A stretch of DNA of 64,000 nt from Luteipulveratus flavus (GCF_029080175.1 NZ_JARFJC010000038.1); one strand, 5' to 3'. Numbered from the stretch's first letter, positions 25,778 to 35,609 are shown. A program made the numbers and translations. Notes: generated by a model not told the origin, from the letters alone.

Positions 25778-26005
25778 GATGGTTCCCCTTCAGCGTGTCG
25801 ATGGCCCCGAGGCACTCACGCTGACGGGCCCGACCTGGTGTCCGACCCCCCTGACGCGTTGTCAGCTCCTGTCAGCCCCGCCGTCGCGACGATCTGACAC
25901 CGCCCGACGGCCAACCCGGCACGGCCTGCCAAAACACGCAGGGAGGTGGTCGACCCCCGGTAGCCTTCGCGCGAGGCCCGTGGGGCCGGGAAGGTGCGGG
26001 GAGGC

Positions 26006-27118
26006 ATGGCCAAGGGGACGGTCCTGTTCGTCGACACCGGACGCTGGACGTGCTTCGACCAGTTCGGGGCGGCGCTGCGGCGCGCCGGCCACCGCACCGT
26101 GCGCATCACCGTCGAGAGCTCGCGGCTGTCGCGCTTCATCAGCCGGATGGCGTACAGCGAGTGCATCGTGGTCCCGCACGAGGAGGCGATCGGTGAGCTC
26201 GCGTCGCTGGTCGACCTCGCCGAGGTCGTCGACGTCCAGTGCACCGAGGCCGTGCTCGCCACCGTGTGTGACGCCGTCGCCGGTACCGCGATCCCGGCCG
26301 AGGTGCGGGAGCACCTGGAGTGGCGGTTGCAGCACCTGGACAAGCTGCGGGTCGCCCAGCGGCTCGCGGCGGCAGGCGTCCCGGTCCCGCTATCGATGGC
26401 CGGTGTGTCGGCGCAGGAGGCGTGCAGCGTGCTCGGTCTCCCGATGGTCCTCAAGACCCGGTCGGGCTTCGGCGGCGCGGGCGTGCGCGTGACCCGTACG
26501 GTCGAGGAGGCCGTCGCCGCGTACGCCGAGCTGGCGGCGCAGGACGTGTTCTTCGAGGAGTACTTCCCCGGAGAGATCATGCGGTACGTCGCGTGCCGGA
26601 CCGAGCAGGTCACTCTGGAGGAGGCGGTGTTCGTCGCCCATCGTGCCGACGCCGGGTCGCTCGGACCGGCGACGGCGGTCGAGCTCGTCGACGACGCCGC
26701 GATGATCCGGATCGGCCGTGCCGTGCTCGCCGCTCTCGGTGGGCGCGGACTGGCGAACATCGAGGCCGTGCGTACGGTCGACGGGCGGTACGCCGTGATC
26801 GACGTCAACCTGCGCACCTGGGGCTCGGCCCTCGCGCTGCGCTCCGGTGGCCCGGACTTCGTCCATGCGTACCTGAGCACGCTCGCGCCGACGGCGCCGA
26901 CGGCGCCGACGGCCGCGGGCGGGGCCGTCGCGGTCGGCGGTGTGTTCGAGGTGTTCCCGGACGCAGCGGTGGCGGCCGTGGACGGCGGATCCGTGCTGGC
27001 AGCGGCCGCGTTGGTCGTCGGCGCGAGCTGGCGCTACGCGCGGTGGACCGGACCGCGGTACGTCGTGGGCGCGTCCGCCCTGGTCGCCGCCTCGCTGGTC
27101 CGGCGCGGGCGACGCTGA
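26006..27118 (+). CDS. ATP-grasp family protein
   Basis: This 370-residue protein has the ATP-grasp fold: LGLPMVLKTRSGFGGAGVRV (Lys and Gly-rich loop binding ATP), VFFEEYFPGEIMRYVACR, and the C-lobe metal-binding segment GRYAVIDVNLRTWGS with the essential Asp/Asn/Arg. Members ligate a carboxylate to an amine or thiol; carbamoyl-phosphate-synthase-like or peptide ligases are possible. A short 9-bp repeat coding for APT-APT-APT separates it from a hydrophobic C-terminal stretch (about 320-345). The start could be the GTG at 25994 or ATG at 26006; the ribosome site GGGGAGG fits neither perfectly. Substrate unknown. Confidence 0.7.
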   Translation: MAKGTVLFVDTGRWTCFDQFGAALRRAGHRTVRITVESSRLSRFISRMAYSECIVVPHEEAIGELASLVDLAEVVDVQCTEAVLATVCDAVAGTAIPAEVREHLEWRLQHLDKLRVAQRLAAAGVPVPLSMAGVSAQEACSVLGLPMVLKTRSGFGGAGVRVTRTVEEAVAAYAELAAQDVFFEEYFPGEIMRYVACRTEQVTLEEAVFVAHRADAGSLGPATAVELVDDAAMIRIGRAVLAALGGRGLANIEAVRTVDGRYAVIDVNLRTWGSALALRSGGPDFVHAYLSTLAPTAPTAPTAAGGAVAVGGVFEVFPDAAVAAVDGGSVLAAAALVVGASWRYARWTGPRYVVGASALVAASLVRRGRR

Positions 27119-27145
27119 CCGAGAACCCGGCGAGGCGGGCGAGGT

Positions 27146-27655
27146 TCAGGCCCGCGCGCCGAGGTCGGTCGTCGTCCCGGACGCGGGGTCCCAGCAGCGG
27201 ACCGACACGGGCGTGAGCGCCGCCGGCCGGTGCGGGCGCAGCGCGTCCAGCGCGTCCTCCACCCGGCCGGCCGGCAGCCGACGTGCGACCGTCACGTGGC
27301 CGACCCAGGGCCGTTCGTCACCCGGCACCACCTCCCGGCGCACGACGTCGACGGCGGCGCGGAGCTCGACGTCCAGCGGCACCAGCCAGGCGAGCACGTA
27401 CGGGCCGCCGCCGAGCAGCACGGTCCCGACGACCACCTGCGGACGCGGCAGCACCGGCGCCAGCACCTCGCGGACCGCTTCGAACGCGGCGCGCGGGATC
27501 CTGTCGGCGGCAGCGATCGTCAGGTGCGGCGCGTTGGTGGCGCCCCGGTGGTCGGCCTGCGACCGGATGCCGCGCTCGCTCACCGCCGCCCAGCCGCGCC
27601 GGACCAGGGCGTCGTCCGCACGGTCGAAGGTCAGCTCGAGCGCGGCCTGCGGCAC
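27146..27655 (-). CDS. 2'-5' RNA ligase / 2H phosphoesterase family protein
   Basis: This 169-residue protein has the two H-x-T motifs of the 2H phosphoesterase superfamily, PHLTIAA and GHVTVARR, separated by about 70 residues, in the right order for a two-lobed fold. Members hydrolyse 2',3'-cyclic phosphates of RNA or related nucleotides; bacterial LigT-type proteins were first described as 2'-5' RNA ligases. The start lies 3 bp after the stop of the photolyase-like gene, so the two are probably cotranscribed. Confidence 0.85.
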   Translation of the reverse strand: MPQAALELTFDRADDALVRRGWAAVSERGIRSQADHRGATNAPHLTIAAADRIPRAAFEAVREVLAPVLPRPQVVVGTVLLGGGPYVLAWLVPLDVELRAAVDVVRREVVPGDERPWVGHVTVARRLPAGRVEDALDALRPHRPAALTPVSVRCWDPASGTTTDLGARA

Positions 27656-27658
27656 GGC

Positions 27659-29134
27659 TCAGCCGATCCAGCGGTGGGCGCGGCGGACGTGCGCGGACTT
27701 CTTGCCGGGCGCGAGCCCGTCCCACAGCCGGGCCATCATCTGCGACCGGTTGTTGCCGGCGAGCACGTCGTGGTGGTCGCGCACGAACGTCCAGTAGAGC
27801 GCGTCCCAGTCGTCGGTCCAGTCGCCCTTCGGCAGGTCGGACATCCGCCGCAGGTACGCGCTGCCCGAGACGTACGGCTTGGTCGTGATGGCCTCGCCCG
27901 CCGCGAACTGGCTCATGGCGTACACGTTCGGCACCATCACCCAGTCGTACGCGTCGACGTACATCGCCATGAACCACTCGTACACGTCGGTCGGGTCGGT
28001 CCGCAGGAGGCACATGGCGTTGCCGAGCACCATGAGCCGCTCGATGTGGTGGGACCAGCCGCGTTCGAGCACGCCGTCGACGACGTGGTCGACGGGGTCC
28101 AGGCCCGTCTGTGCCGTCCACCAGCCCTCGTCGAGCGGGCGGGTGTGGCCGAGACGGTTGGAGGTCCGCATCCGCCGGCCGAACACGCGGTACGTCGCCC
28201 GCATGTACTCGCGCCACCCGATGACCTGCCGCACGAACCCCTCGACCGAGGCCAGCGGCGCGTTCGCGTCGTCGGCCGCGTCCAGCGCCTGGTGGACGAC
28301 GTCGAGCGGGTCGAGCAGCCCGATGTTGAGGCCGGGCGTCATCGCCGCGTGGAAGACGAACGGGTGCTCGCGGGCGATCGCGTCCTCGTACGGCCCGAAC
28401 TGCGTGAACCGCTCGTCGAGGAACTGCCGGTACGCCGCCTGCGCCTCCTCGTGCGTCGTTGGCCATGCGAACGCCTCCGCACGGCCGGGTGCGTCCGGGA
28501 AGGCCTTGCCCACCCAGGCGATCGCCTCCGCCACCGCCTCGGACCGGTCCGGCCACGTCGGCGCCGGGACCGGGTGTCCGCGGGGCAGCTTCTTGCGGTT
28601 CTCCGTGTCGTACGACCACCGCCCGCCGGCCGGGTGGTCGCCGTCCATCAGCACGTCCAGCCGCCGGCGCTGCCACTCGTAGAAGCGGGCCATGCGGGCC
28701 GGGTGCTCGCCGAACCACGCGTCGATCTGCGGGCGGGTGGTGACGAAGCCCGGCGTCTCCAGCACGTCGTCGCGGCTCAGGTCGTACCCGGCCGCGCCCA
28801 CCGCGGCGAGGCAGTCCCGCGCGAGCCAGTCGTCCACGACGTCGTAGACGGTCACCCGCTCCGGTCGCAGCCGCCGCAGCAGGGCGGTGAGCCGTTCGCC
28901 GGTGGGCTCGTCCGCGTCGGTCTCGACCGCGTGGACCTCCAGGCCGGCGTCCCGCAGCCGGGCGGCGAACCGGCGCATGCTCGCCCGGTGCAGCACGAGC
29001 TTCTGGGCGTGGAAGGCGTACTGCCGGAAGAAGAGGTCGTCCTCGACCAGCACCACGTGCGCGCCGGCCCCGAGGTCCAGCTGCTCGACGAACAGCTGGT
29101 GCGGGTAGACCAGCCGGACCTCGGGGACGCTCAC
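27659..29134 (-). CDS. Deoxyribodipyrimidine photolyase-related protein (FeS-BCP/CryB type)
   Basis: This 491-residue member of the bacterial cryptochrome/6-4 photolyase group opens with VRLVYPHQLFVEQLD and the N-terminal antenna-like domain, followed by the FAD-binding helical domain (GFVRQVIGWREYMRATYRVF, HHIERLMVLGNAMCLLRT, MYVDAYDWVMVPNVYAMSQFA). This group normally binds a [4Fe-4S] cluster through Cys residues around the motif MSDYCxGCxYDP..ACPF. Here that segment reads MSDLPKGDWTDDWDALYW: the three clustered Cys are absent and the loop is shorter. The start is GTG 29134, 4 bp after the GH92 stop. It may be a repair enzyme, or have lost that function. Confidence 0.85.
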   Translation of the reverse strand: MSVPEVRLVYPHQLFVEQLDLGAGAHVVLVEDDLFFRQYAFHAQKLVLHRASMRRFAARLRDAGLEVHAVETDADEPTGERLTALLRRLRPERVTVYDVVDDWLARDCLAAVGAAGYDLSRDDVLETPGFVTTRPQIDAWFGEHPARMARFYEWQRRRLDVLMDGDHPAGGRWSYDTENRKKLPRGHPVPAPTWPDRSEAVAEAIAWVGKAFPDAPGRAEAFAWPTTHEEAQAAYRQFLDERFTQFGPYEDAIAREHPFVFHAAMTPGLNIGLLDPLDVVHQALDAADDANAPLASVEGFVRQVIGWREYMRATYRVFGRRMRTSNRLGHTRPLDEGWWTAQTGLDPVDHVVDGVLERGWSHHIERLMVLGNAMCLLRTDPTDVYEWFMAMYVDAYDWVMVPNVYAMSQFAAGEAITTKPYVSGSAYLRRMSDLPKGDWTDDWDALYWTFVRDHHDVLAGNNRSQMMARLWDGLAPGKKSAHVRRAHRWIG

Positions 29135-29138
29135 GCTC

Positions 29139-32100
29139 CTACCTCAGCACCTCCAGCTCGGCCAGGGAAGGCGTCGCCGTGGTGCTGGCCGTGGCGACCA
29201 GGCGGAACCGCGTGTACGAGCCGGGCTTCGCGATCTTGAACGGCCGGGTCTGACTGCGCCAGGTGAACCTCTGGCCCGTCCGCTGGTCCAGGGTCGTCCA
29301 CGTCGTCCCGTCGGTCGACCCCTCCAGCCGCCAGGCGCTGAGGTCACCCGGCTTCGACCCGGAGGTCAGGGTGTACCAGCCGACGGAGTTCGCGGCGCCG
29401 GACAGGGTGTACGAGACGGTCGGCGTCGCCGAGTCGAACGTCGCCTCGGTGGCCGAGGTGTCGTCGAACACCGCCGCCGCCGAACCCGTCCCGCGACCCG
29501 GGCCCGTGACGTCCGCGAGCGGCGTCGGCTTCTGCCCGGCCGGCGTCGGACCCTGCGGCGCGTCCTGCGGACGCGTGCCGAAGGACGACGGCGACCCACC
29601 CATGGTGAAGTCGATGCGGCTCGCCTTCGTCAGGGCCGACTGGCTGATCGACAGGCTCTGCTGCGGGACGCCGTTGACCGTCAGGCTCTGGACGTAGACG
29701 TTGCGGTCCGAGTTGCCCTTGGCCGTGACGACCAGGTTGCCGCCGGGCCGCCGTACGGTCATCTGCGCGAACGTCGGCGAGCCGACCGTCCAGCGGTCCG
29801 ACCCCACCTGCAGCGGGTAGATGCCCAGCGAGCTGAGGACGTACCAGGCCGACATCTCGCCGTTGTCCTCATCGCCCGGGTAGCCCTGGCCGATGTCCTC
29901 ACCGACGTACAGCCGGCGGGTGATCTCCCGGACCTTCTCGGCCGTCTTCGCCGGAGCGCCCGCGTAGTTGTACATGTACGGGATGTGGTGGGAGACCTGG
30001 TTGCTCTGCCCCAGCTGGCCCATCCGGACGTCGCGAGCCTCGAGCATCTCGTGGATCGTGCCGCCGTACGCGCCGGGCTTGTCCGCCTTCTCCGGCGTGC
30101 TGAAGAACGTGTCGAGCCTGGTGCGCAGCGCCGACTGCCCGCCGAGGAGCGCGGCCAGTCCGTTGCCGTCGTGCGGCGCGTGGAAGGCGAAGTTCCAGCC
30201 GTCGGTCTCGGTGTAGGGGTTGCCCCATACCTGCGGGTCGAACGTCGCGGGGAACGCGCCCGCCGGCGTACGGCTCTGGAAGAAGCCGGTCGCGGGGTTG
30301 AACACGGTGGCGTAGCCGGTGGAGCGACGCTGGAAGTACTGCGCCTCCTCCGTCAGCTGCCCACGCCGCGCGGCCGGGGTGGCCGGGTCCTTCGCGAGCG
30401 CGGCGGCCATGTCACCGACGCCTGCGTCGTTGATGAACCCCTCCAGGCCCCAGGACACGCTCTCCCCGGTCGAGGTGTCGGTGTAGCCCTTGAACGTGGA
30501 GGTCGTGATGCCCTTGCGGCCCACGGCGGAGCTCGGCGGCCGGACGGTCGCGTTGCGCAGCGCGGCGTTGTACGTGCTCATCGGGTCGGGCAGCCGCACC
30601 CCCTTGAGGTAGGCGTCGGCGAACGCGGCGTCCGAGCTGGTCCCCGTCATCAGGTCCGCGTAGCCGGGGGAGGACCACCGAGCCACCCAGCCGCCGTCGC
30701 GGTACTGCTGGACGAAGCCGTCGACCAGCTGGGCCGCCACGTCCGGGTAGAGCAGCGAGTACGCGGGCCACACCGTCCGGTAGGTGTCCCAGAATCCGTT
30801 GTTGACGTAGATCTTCCCGTCCTTGATCGCCGCATTGGTCTGGGTCGGCGTCGGCGAACCGGTCCGGGCCGCAACGGGACTCGCGTACTGGTAGCGCGGC
30901 CGTACGGCGGTTCCGGTGTTCTCGAACTGGCTGTTCGGGTAGAGGTTGAGCCGGTAGAGGTTGGAGTACAGCGTGGTCTCGTCGGACTCGCGCGCACCCT
31001 TGACCCGGACCACGCCGAGCCGCTGGTTCCACGCGGTGTTCGCCGCCTTGCGGACGGTGTCGAACGAGCGCCCGAACAGCTCTTGGACGTGGTTCTTCCT
31101 TGCCTGGTCGAGCGAGATGAACGACGTCGCCAGCCGTAGCACGACCTGCTTGCTCGACGAGGTGTCGAAGGTCGCGTACCGGGTGCCGGTGTGGCTGCCC
31201 GGCGCGGTACCGGCGGCCGTCGGCGCGTGGTCCAGCTCGCCGTAGACGAACATCCGGCTGCGGCCGGCGGACAGCCCGCTGCCGTCGTCCACCCAGCCGG
31301 TGACGACCTTCGACCCGGGCGTGACGGTGAACGAGCCCTGGTCGCTCACGGTGTCCAGGACCAGGGACCCCGTCCGGGCGGAGGAGGGGAAGGTGAAGCG
31401 CATGATCCCGCCGTGGTCACCCGGAGCGGTCTCCGCGCGGATGCCGCCCTCCAGGTCGGCCTTGTAGTAGTCCGGCCGGGCGACCTCGGTGGCGTGGTCG
31501 AACGCCAGGCCGCGCTGCGCCGGCGCCCCGGACGGCACGCCCGACGCCGGCGACGGCATCACCGACAGCTGGTTGCGGTCACCCATCCACGGGCTCGGCT
31601 CGTGCGAGACGGCCAGGCCCTGCAGGACCGGCTTGTTCTGGGCGTTGTTCTGCGACTGATAGCTGTACTCCCACGAGCTGGAGTCGGCGTCGGTGACCGG
31701 GGTGAAGAAGGTGAACCCGTTGGGCACGGCCGAGATCGGCAGGTTGTTGCCGCGCGAGAACGATCCCGAGGAGTTGGTGCCGCGTCGCACGTCCACGAAG
31801 GTGGTCAGGTCGCTTCCGTTGATCGCGGCGGGCTTGCCCTGGACGGTCAGGTCGTCCAGCCACCCGGCGAACCGCGTGCCGTCCGAGGCCTTGGCGTTGT
31901 CGTACCCGACGAGGATCCGGTCGATGGTCTTCCCGGCGGCGACCCTGCCGATGTCGACCCGTACGGAGTTCCACTGGTTCGCGTACAGCTTCTTGGCCGC
32001 GCCCTGCCCGCTCGGCGAGGCGGCCATGCCGTGGTCGTCGACCGGGTTCAGGTCCGACAGGTAGGTGCCGTCGGTGAAGCGCAGGTCGACCGCCGAGTTC

Positions 32101-32996
32101 GTCGACGGGTACGTCAGGTCGTCGCTGATCATGTCCGCGAAGATCTTGTACGTCAGCCGGGACTTCGGGCCGACCGGGATCTTCACGTCGTACAGCCGGT
32201 TCCAGGCGTAGCCGCGCCCGGCCGCGGTGTGGCTGCCGCCGAAGCGCAGCGCCTTGGTGCCGGTCCAGCCGACGCCGGGCCTGATGTTGTAGCCGGAGAT
32301 CGGCCCGTTGCCGACCATACTGACCATCGGGCTGTCGGAGGGCTGGGTGGTCGAGCCGTCCGACAGCGTCCAGTCCGCGAGCTGGAGGAGGGACGCCCCG
32401 GCGGTGGCGGTGACGTTCAGCCGGTAGTGCTGGTACGCGGCCGGTGTCGCGATCGTGAGCTTCTTGGTCGCGAACTGCGCGGGGAAGGTGAACCCGCTCT
32501 GGGTGTCCAGGTCGACCCAGGTCTTCCCGTCGGTCGAGCCCTGCAGCGCGAAGTCCTTCGGGTCGCGGGTGGGGGCGTCGTTGGCCGAGGTCAGGCTGTA
32601 GGTGACGGCCGTGACCGGCTTGGTCATGTCGTACTGGACCCACGCCTGGGTGGTGAACGCGAGCCACTTGGTGTTGGCGTCGCCGTCGGTGAGGTTGCCG
32701 CCCACCTCGTCGGGCGCGTTCTCCTCGCTCGCGGTGACCTTGTCGACCTCACCCATCAGGCTGCCCGGCGGGTAGAGCGCGCCGATGACGTTCGCCTGGC
32801 GCGGCTTGCCGTCGGCGCCGATCTCGGCGGTCGAGACCGCGGGTTGGGGCTGCCCGGTCTCGAACGACGTCGAGAAGTCGCCGGGAGGGGCGGCGTACGC
32901 GGGCGCGGACCCCAGCGTCAGCCCGGCGGCGACCATGGCCGTCGCCGTCACCGCCCCGATCGTTGCTGACAGCGTGCGCCTGGCTCGTCCGCGCAT
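29139..32996 (-). CDS. Secreted GH92 alpha-mannosidase with F5/8C-type carbohydrate-binding domains
   Basis: This is a 1285-residue secreted enzyme. A signal peptide (residues 1-35, ending PAYAAPPG) is followed by an F5/8-type (CBM32-like) domain (about 70-215), a jelly-roll region (about 220-390), then the GH92 N-terminal domain from TTFVDVRRGTN (about 397). The catalytic (alpha/alpha)6 barrel carries NNGFWDTYRTVWP, NPYTETDGWNFAFHAPHD and the acid-residue motif DEDNGEMSAWYVLSSLGIYP (about 1040). A second F5/8 domain occupies about 1150-1285. GH92 enzymes are Ca2+-dependent exo-alpha-mannosidases. Likely substrates are mannan or mannosylated glycans outside the cell. Confidence 0.93.
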   Translation of the reverse strand: MRGRARRTLSATIGAVTATAMVAAGLTLGSAPAYAAPPGDFSTSFETGQPQPAVSTAEIGADGKPRQANVIGALYPPGSLMGEVDKVTASEENAPDEVGGNLTDGDANTKWLAFTTQAWVQYDMTKPVTAVTYSLTSANDAPTRDPKDFALQGSTDGKTWVDLDTQSGFTFPAQFATKKLTIATPAAYQHYRLNVTATAGASLLQLADWTLSDGSTTQPSDSPMVSMVGNGPISGYNIRPGVGWTGTKALRFGGSHTAAGRGYAWNRLYDVKIPVGPKSRLTYKIFADMISDDLTYPSTNSAVDLRFTDGTYLSDLNPVDDHGMAASPSGQGAAKKLYANQWNSVRVDIGRVAAGKTIDRILVGYDNAKASDGTRFAGWLDDLTVQGKPAAINGSDLTTFVDVRRGTNSSGSFSRGNNLPISAVPNGFTFFTPVTDADSSSWEYSYQSQNNAQNKPVLQGLAVSHEPSPWMGDRNQLSVMPSPASGVPSGAPAQRGLAFDHATEVARPDYYKADLEGGIRAETAPGDHGGIMRFTFPSSARTGSLVLDTVSDQGSFTVTPGSKVVTGWVDDGSGLSAGRSRMFVYGELDHAPTAAGTAPGSHTGTRYATFDTSSSKQVVLRLATSFISLDQARKNHVQELFGRSFDTVRKAANTAWNQRLGVVRVKGARESDETTLYSNLYRLNLYPNSQFENTGTAVRPRYQYASPVAARTGSPTPTQTNAAIKDGKIYVNNGFWDTYRTVWPAYSLLYPDVAAQLVDGFVQQYRDGGWVARWSSPGYADLMTGTSSDAAFADAYLKGVRLPDPMSTYNAALRNATVRPPSSAVGRKGITTSTFKGYTDTSTGESVSWGLEGFINDAGVGDMAAALAKDPATPAARRGQLTEEAQYFQRRSTGYATVFNPATGFFQSRTPAGAFPATFDPQVWGNPYTETDGWNFAFHAPHDGNGLAALLGGQSALRTRLDTFFSTPEKADKPGAYGGTIHEMLEARDVRMGQLGQSNQVSHHIPYMYNYAGAPAKTAEKVREITRRLYVGEDIGQGYPGDEDNGEMSAWYVLSSLGIYPLQVGSDRWTVGSPTFAQMTVRRPGGNLVVTAKGNSDRNVYVQSLTVNGVPQQSLSISQSALTKASRIDFTMGGSPSSFGTRPQDAPQGPTPAGQKPTPLADVTGPGRGTGSAAAVFDDTSATEATFDSATPTVSYTLSGAANSVGWYTLTSGSKPGDLSAWRLEGSTDGTTWTTLDQRTGQRFTWRSQTRPFKIAKPGSYTRFRLVATASTTATPSLAELEVLR

Positions 32997-33161
32997 GGGT
33001 GTCCACCTCGATGTGGTCTCGATGCTTCCAACGATGTAACCGAAGTCCTCAGCGTGGCCGACGACGAGTCCGTACGGGGGACTACGACCCGACGATCTGT
33101 TCCGCCACCGGAACGCCGGCGTGGCCCGGGCCCTGCGTGCCGGCGGAGCCCGCGCACTGCC

Positions 33162-34769
33162 TCACGGCGTGGGCACGGTCGTCCGGGACACGCCCTGGTC
33201 GGTGCCGCAGGTCCGGCCCGAGCGCGCCTGGTCGACGATCGCCCGACCGTTGACGACGTTCAGGCTGTCGTACGCCGGCCGCCCCTCGACGACGCTGCGG
33301 AAGGAGTAGCGGGTGAGGTTGATCAGCGAGCACGACCGGCCGTACACCGCGATGTCGAAGAAGTAGGAGGCGGTGACGCGCTCGGCGTCCTCGCGGGTGC
33401 CCTCGGAGATGCGCTCGCCGAAGATGCCGCCGGCGGTGAAGGTGCCCACCGTCACGCGGTTGCCGTCGAGGGCGGGCGTGTGGACGTGGCCGTCCACCAG
33501 CAGGCCCTTGCTCCTGATGCCCTCGACCGCGGCCGGCTCGTGGCTCACGACGACGTCGGGCAGCTCGCGCCCTGCGTACGCCGACACGTACGCCTTCTGC
33601 CGCGGCTTCTGCTTCTCGTCGTTCTTGCGGTCCTCGTCGCCGTAGTAGCGCGGGTCGTTGAAGCCGCCGACGGTGACGCCGCCGACCGAGACCTGTTGGT
33701 AACGGCCAGGACTCGGCTCCAGCAGCACGACGTTCGGGACGCGGGAGAGCCGGGCGAGGAGGGCCTGGTCGTCGGCGCTCGTGGCGTCGTGGTTGCCGCG
33801 CACGAACAGGTACGGCACGCCCAGGTCCTGGATCGAGGTGAAGAACCCGGCGGCCTCCGCCTCCTGGACGGTGCCGAAGTTGACCAGGTCGCCGGAGTCG
33901 ACGACCGCGTCGATCTTCTCGTCGGCGATGAGGCGCTTGATGATGGGGTACTGGTTCGCACCGTGGATGTCGCTCACCAGCAGCAGCCGGACCGCCGGCG
34001 CCTGGTTGAGCTCCTGCGGCACGAGCGAGTCCTGCAGCGACTGCGACAGCGCGAGCACGTTCGTGACGTACCGGGAGACCTGCTGCGCCCGCGTACGGAC
34101 GTCGGTCAGCAGCCCCGCGTTCGAGCGGACGGTGCCGAGCAGGCTGGTCGCCCGGATCGTCGCCACCCGGTCGCCGCGGTAGGTCTGCCACCCGGCGAGC
34201 GTCGGGACGAGCACGCCGATGACCGCCGCGACGGCGACGACCCTGATCTGACGACCGCTCGGTCGGCGGTGGTGACGCCGGCCCAGCGCCAGCAGCGACA
34301 GCATCGCCGCCTCCGCGAGCAGCAGCCCGGCGCCGAACCGTACGGCGACGCCGATGAGCGCCGACCGGGCCGCGTCCCGGATCTCCGCGTCCGACGGGCG
34401 GAAGGTGTCGACCGACAGCGACTCGCGCGCGAACAGGTCGGTGACGTCCCGCTTGACCTGCGGATCGACCTGGATGCCCGGGGCCGGGACGGGGCTGTCG
34501 AAGTGCACGTCCACGTCCCCGAACACGGTCGAGGCCTTGAGCGTGGACGACGGCCAGGCGTGCAGGACGACGTCCGCGCGGTAGTACGTCGTCTGCACCT
34601 GCGTCGGCAGCACGGTGGTGGTGGCGATGCCGGCGAGGTAGCCGACCAGCGCCAGCACCAGGACCCCGACGAGGATCAGCAGCCGCCGCAACCACGGGCG
34701 CAGGCGTGCCACAGCGGGTACCGGCACCGCCGTCGCGCCACTCTCGGTCACACCGCTCTCCGTCCGCAT
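33162..34769 (-). CDS. Membrane-anchored metallophosphoesterase
   Basis: This 535-residue protein has an N-terminal membrane helix (about 25-50), an extracytoplasmic region, two further hydrophobic segments (about 155-175 and 180-205), then a calcineurin-like phosphoesterase domain with all the metal and phosphate motifs: VSDIHG (D-x-H, about 265), DSGDLVN (GD), RGNHD (GNHD), VVSHE and VDGHVHT (GHxH). The substrate is unknown. The start at ATG 34769 has a GGGAG site at correct distance; a GTG at 34784 would add five residues. The gene is divergent from the LuxR-type regulator. Confidence 0.85.
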   Translation of the reverse strand: MRTESGVTESGATAVPVPAVARLRPWLRRLLILVGVLVLALVGYLAGIATTTVLPTQVQTTYYRADVVLHAWPSSTLKASTVFGDVDVHFDSPVPAPGIQVDPQVKRDVTDLFARESLSVDTFRPSDAEIRDAARSALIGVAVRFGAGLLLAEAAMLSLLALGRRHHRRPSGRQIRVVAVAAVIGVLVPTLAGWQTYRGDRVATIRATSLLGTVRSNAGLLTDVRTRAQQVSRYVTNVLALSQSLQDSLVPQELNQAPAVRLLLVSDIHGANQYPIIKRLIADEKIDAVVDSGDLVNFGTVQEAEAAGFFTSIQDLGVPYLFVRGNHDATSADDQALLARLSRVPNVVLLEPSPGRYQQVSVGGVTVGGFNDPRYYGDEDRKNDEKQKPRQKAYVSAYAGRELPDVVVSHEPAAVEGIRSKGLLVDGHVHTPALDGNRVTVGTFTAGGIFGERISEGTREDAERVTASYFFDIAVYGRSCSLINLTRYSFRSVVEGRPAYDSLNVVNGRAIVDQARSGRTCGTDQGVSRTTVPTP

Positions 34770-34940
34770 CGAGGACGCTCCCACCCTAGGGACCGGCCCG
34801 GCGCGGGAGGTACGGCTCGTCGGTCCCCGCCGTCCACCTGCGAACGCGCCTACAGTGGGAGAACAGCACCCTGTAGCACACCCGGAGCCACCCTTTCGGG
34901 TGAACCCGCATCACCCGCCGAGCAAGGCAGGTTGGGGCCC

Positions 34941-35609
34941 GTGAGCCAGAGCGAACCGTTGCGCATCTCGGTCGTCACCGAGTACGGCACGATCGTGCGC
35001 GGCCTGCACGCCATGCTCCACCGGCACGAGTCACAAGTGATGATCGTGGACCAGGACCTGGACGGGGACAACCCACGACAGGTCGACATCGCCCTCTACG
35101 ACACCTTCGCCCAGGACCAGGGTGGCACCGGTGAGGTCGCGCGGCTCGCCCGCCACCCCCGGGTCGTTAGGGTCGCCGTCCTGACCTGGAACTTCGACGA
35201 GGAGCTGGTGCAGCAGGCGCTGTCCCGCGGAGCCAGCGGGTACCTCGCCCGGTCGCTGCCCGCCGCCGCTCTCGTCGACGCCCTCGAACGCGTCCACCGC
35301 GGCGAGACGGTGGTGTCCACGCCGACCGGCCACGGTCAGGTCGCCGGGGAGTGGCCCGGGCGCGAGGAGGCGCTCGCGCCGCGCGAGGCCGAGGTGCTGG
35401 CGCTGATCACCCAGGGCCTGCCCAACACGGTGATCGCCGCGCAGACCCACCTGTCGATCAACTCGGTGAAGTCCTACATCCGCACGGCGTACCGCAAGAT
35501 CGGCGTGACCAGCCGGAGCCAGGCGGTGCTGTGGGGGGTCCGGCACGGGTTCGAGCCGGACCGCCGGCGCCACCGCCCCGTCGGCGGTGCGACGATCGCC
35601 TCCCTCTGA
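34941..35609 (+). CDS. LuxR-type DNA-binding response regulator
   Basis: This 222-residue NarL/FixJ-type regulator has a receiver-like N-terminal domain (1-120) and a C-terminal HTH of the LuxR class (LAPREAEVLALITQGLPNTV, then SINSVKSYIRTAYRKIGVTSR). In the receiver the expected phospho-acceptor region reads VDIALYDTFAQDQGG, with the Asp preserved in LYD, but the acidic pair near the start is replaced (SVVTEYGTI), so phosphorylation is doubtful. No histidine kinase is adjacent. Start GTG at 34941. The upstream sequence has an imperfect CTACAG/CTGTAG dyad. Confidence 0.8.
   Translation: MSQSEPLRISVVTEYGTIVRGLHAMLHRHESQVMIVDQDLDGDNPRQVDIALYDTFAQDQGGTGEVARLARHPRVVRVAVLTWNFDEELVQQALSRGASGYLARSLPAAALVDALERVHRGETVVSTPTGHGQVAGEWPGREEALAPREAEVLALITQGLPNTVIAAQTHLSINSVKSYIRTAYRKIGVTSRSQAVLWGVRHGFEPDRRRHRPVGGATIASL

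Noticed and set aside
25778..26005. c-di-AMP (ydaO-type) riboswitch upstream of the lysozyme-like gene
   Set aside because: Actinobacterial wall hydrolases often have one, but none of its conserved segments could be found in this 228-bp region.
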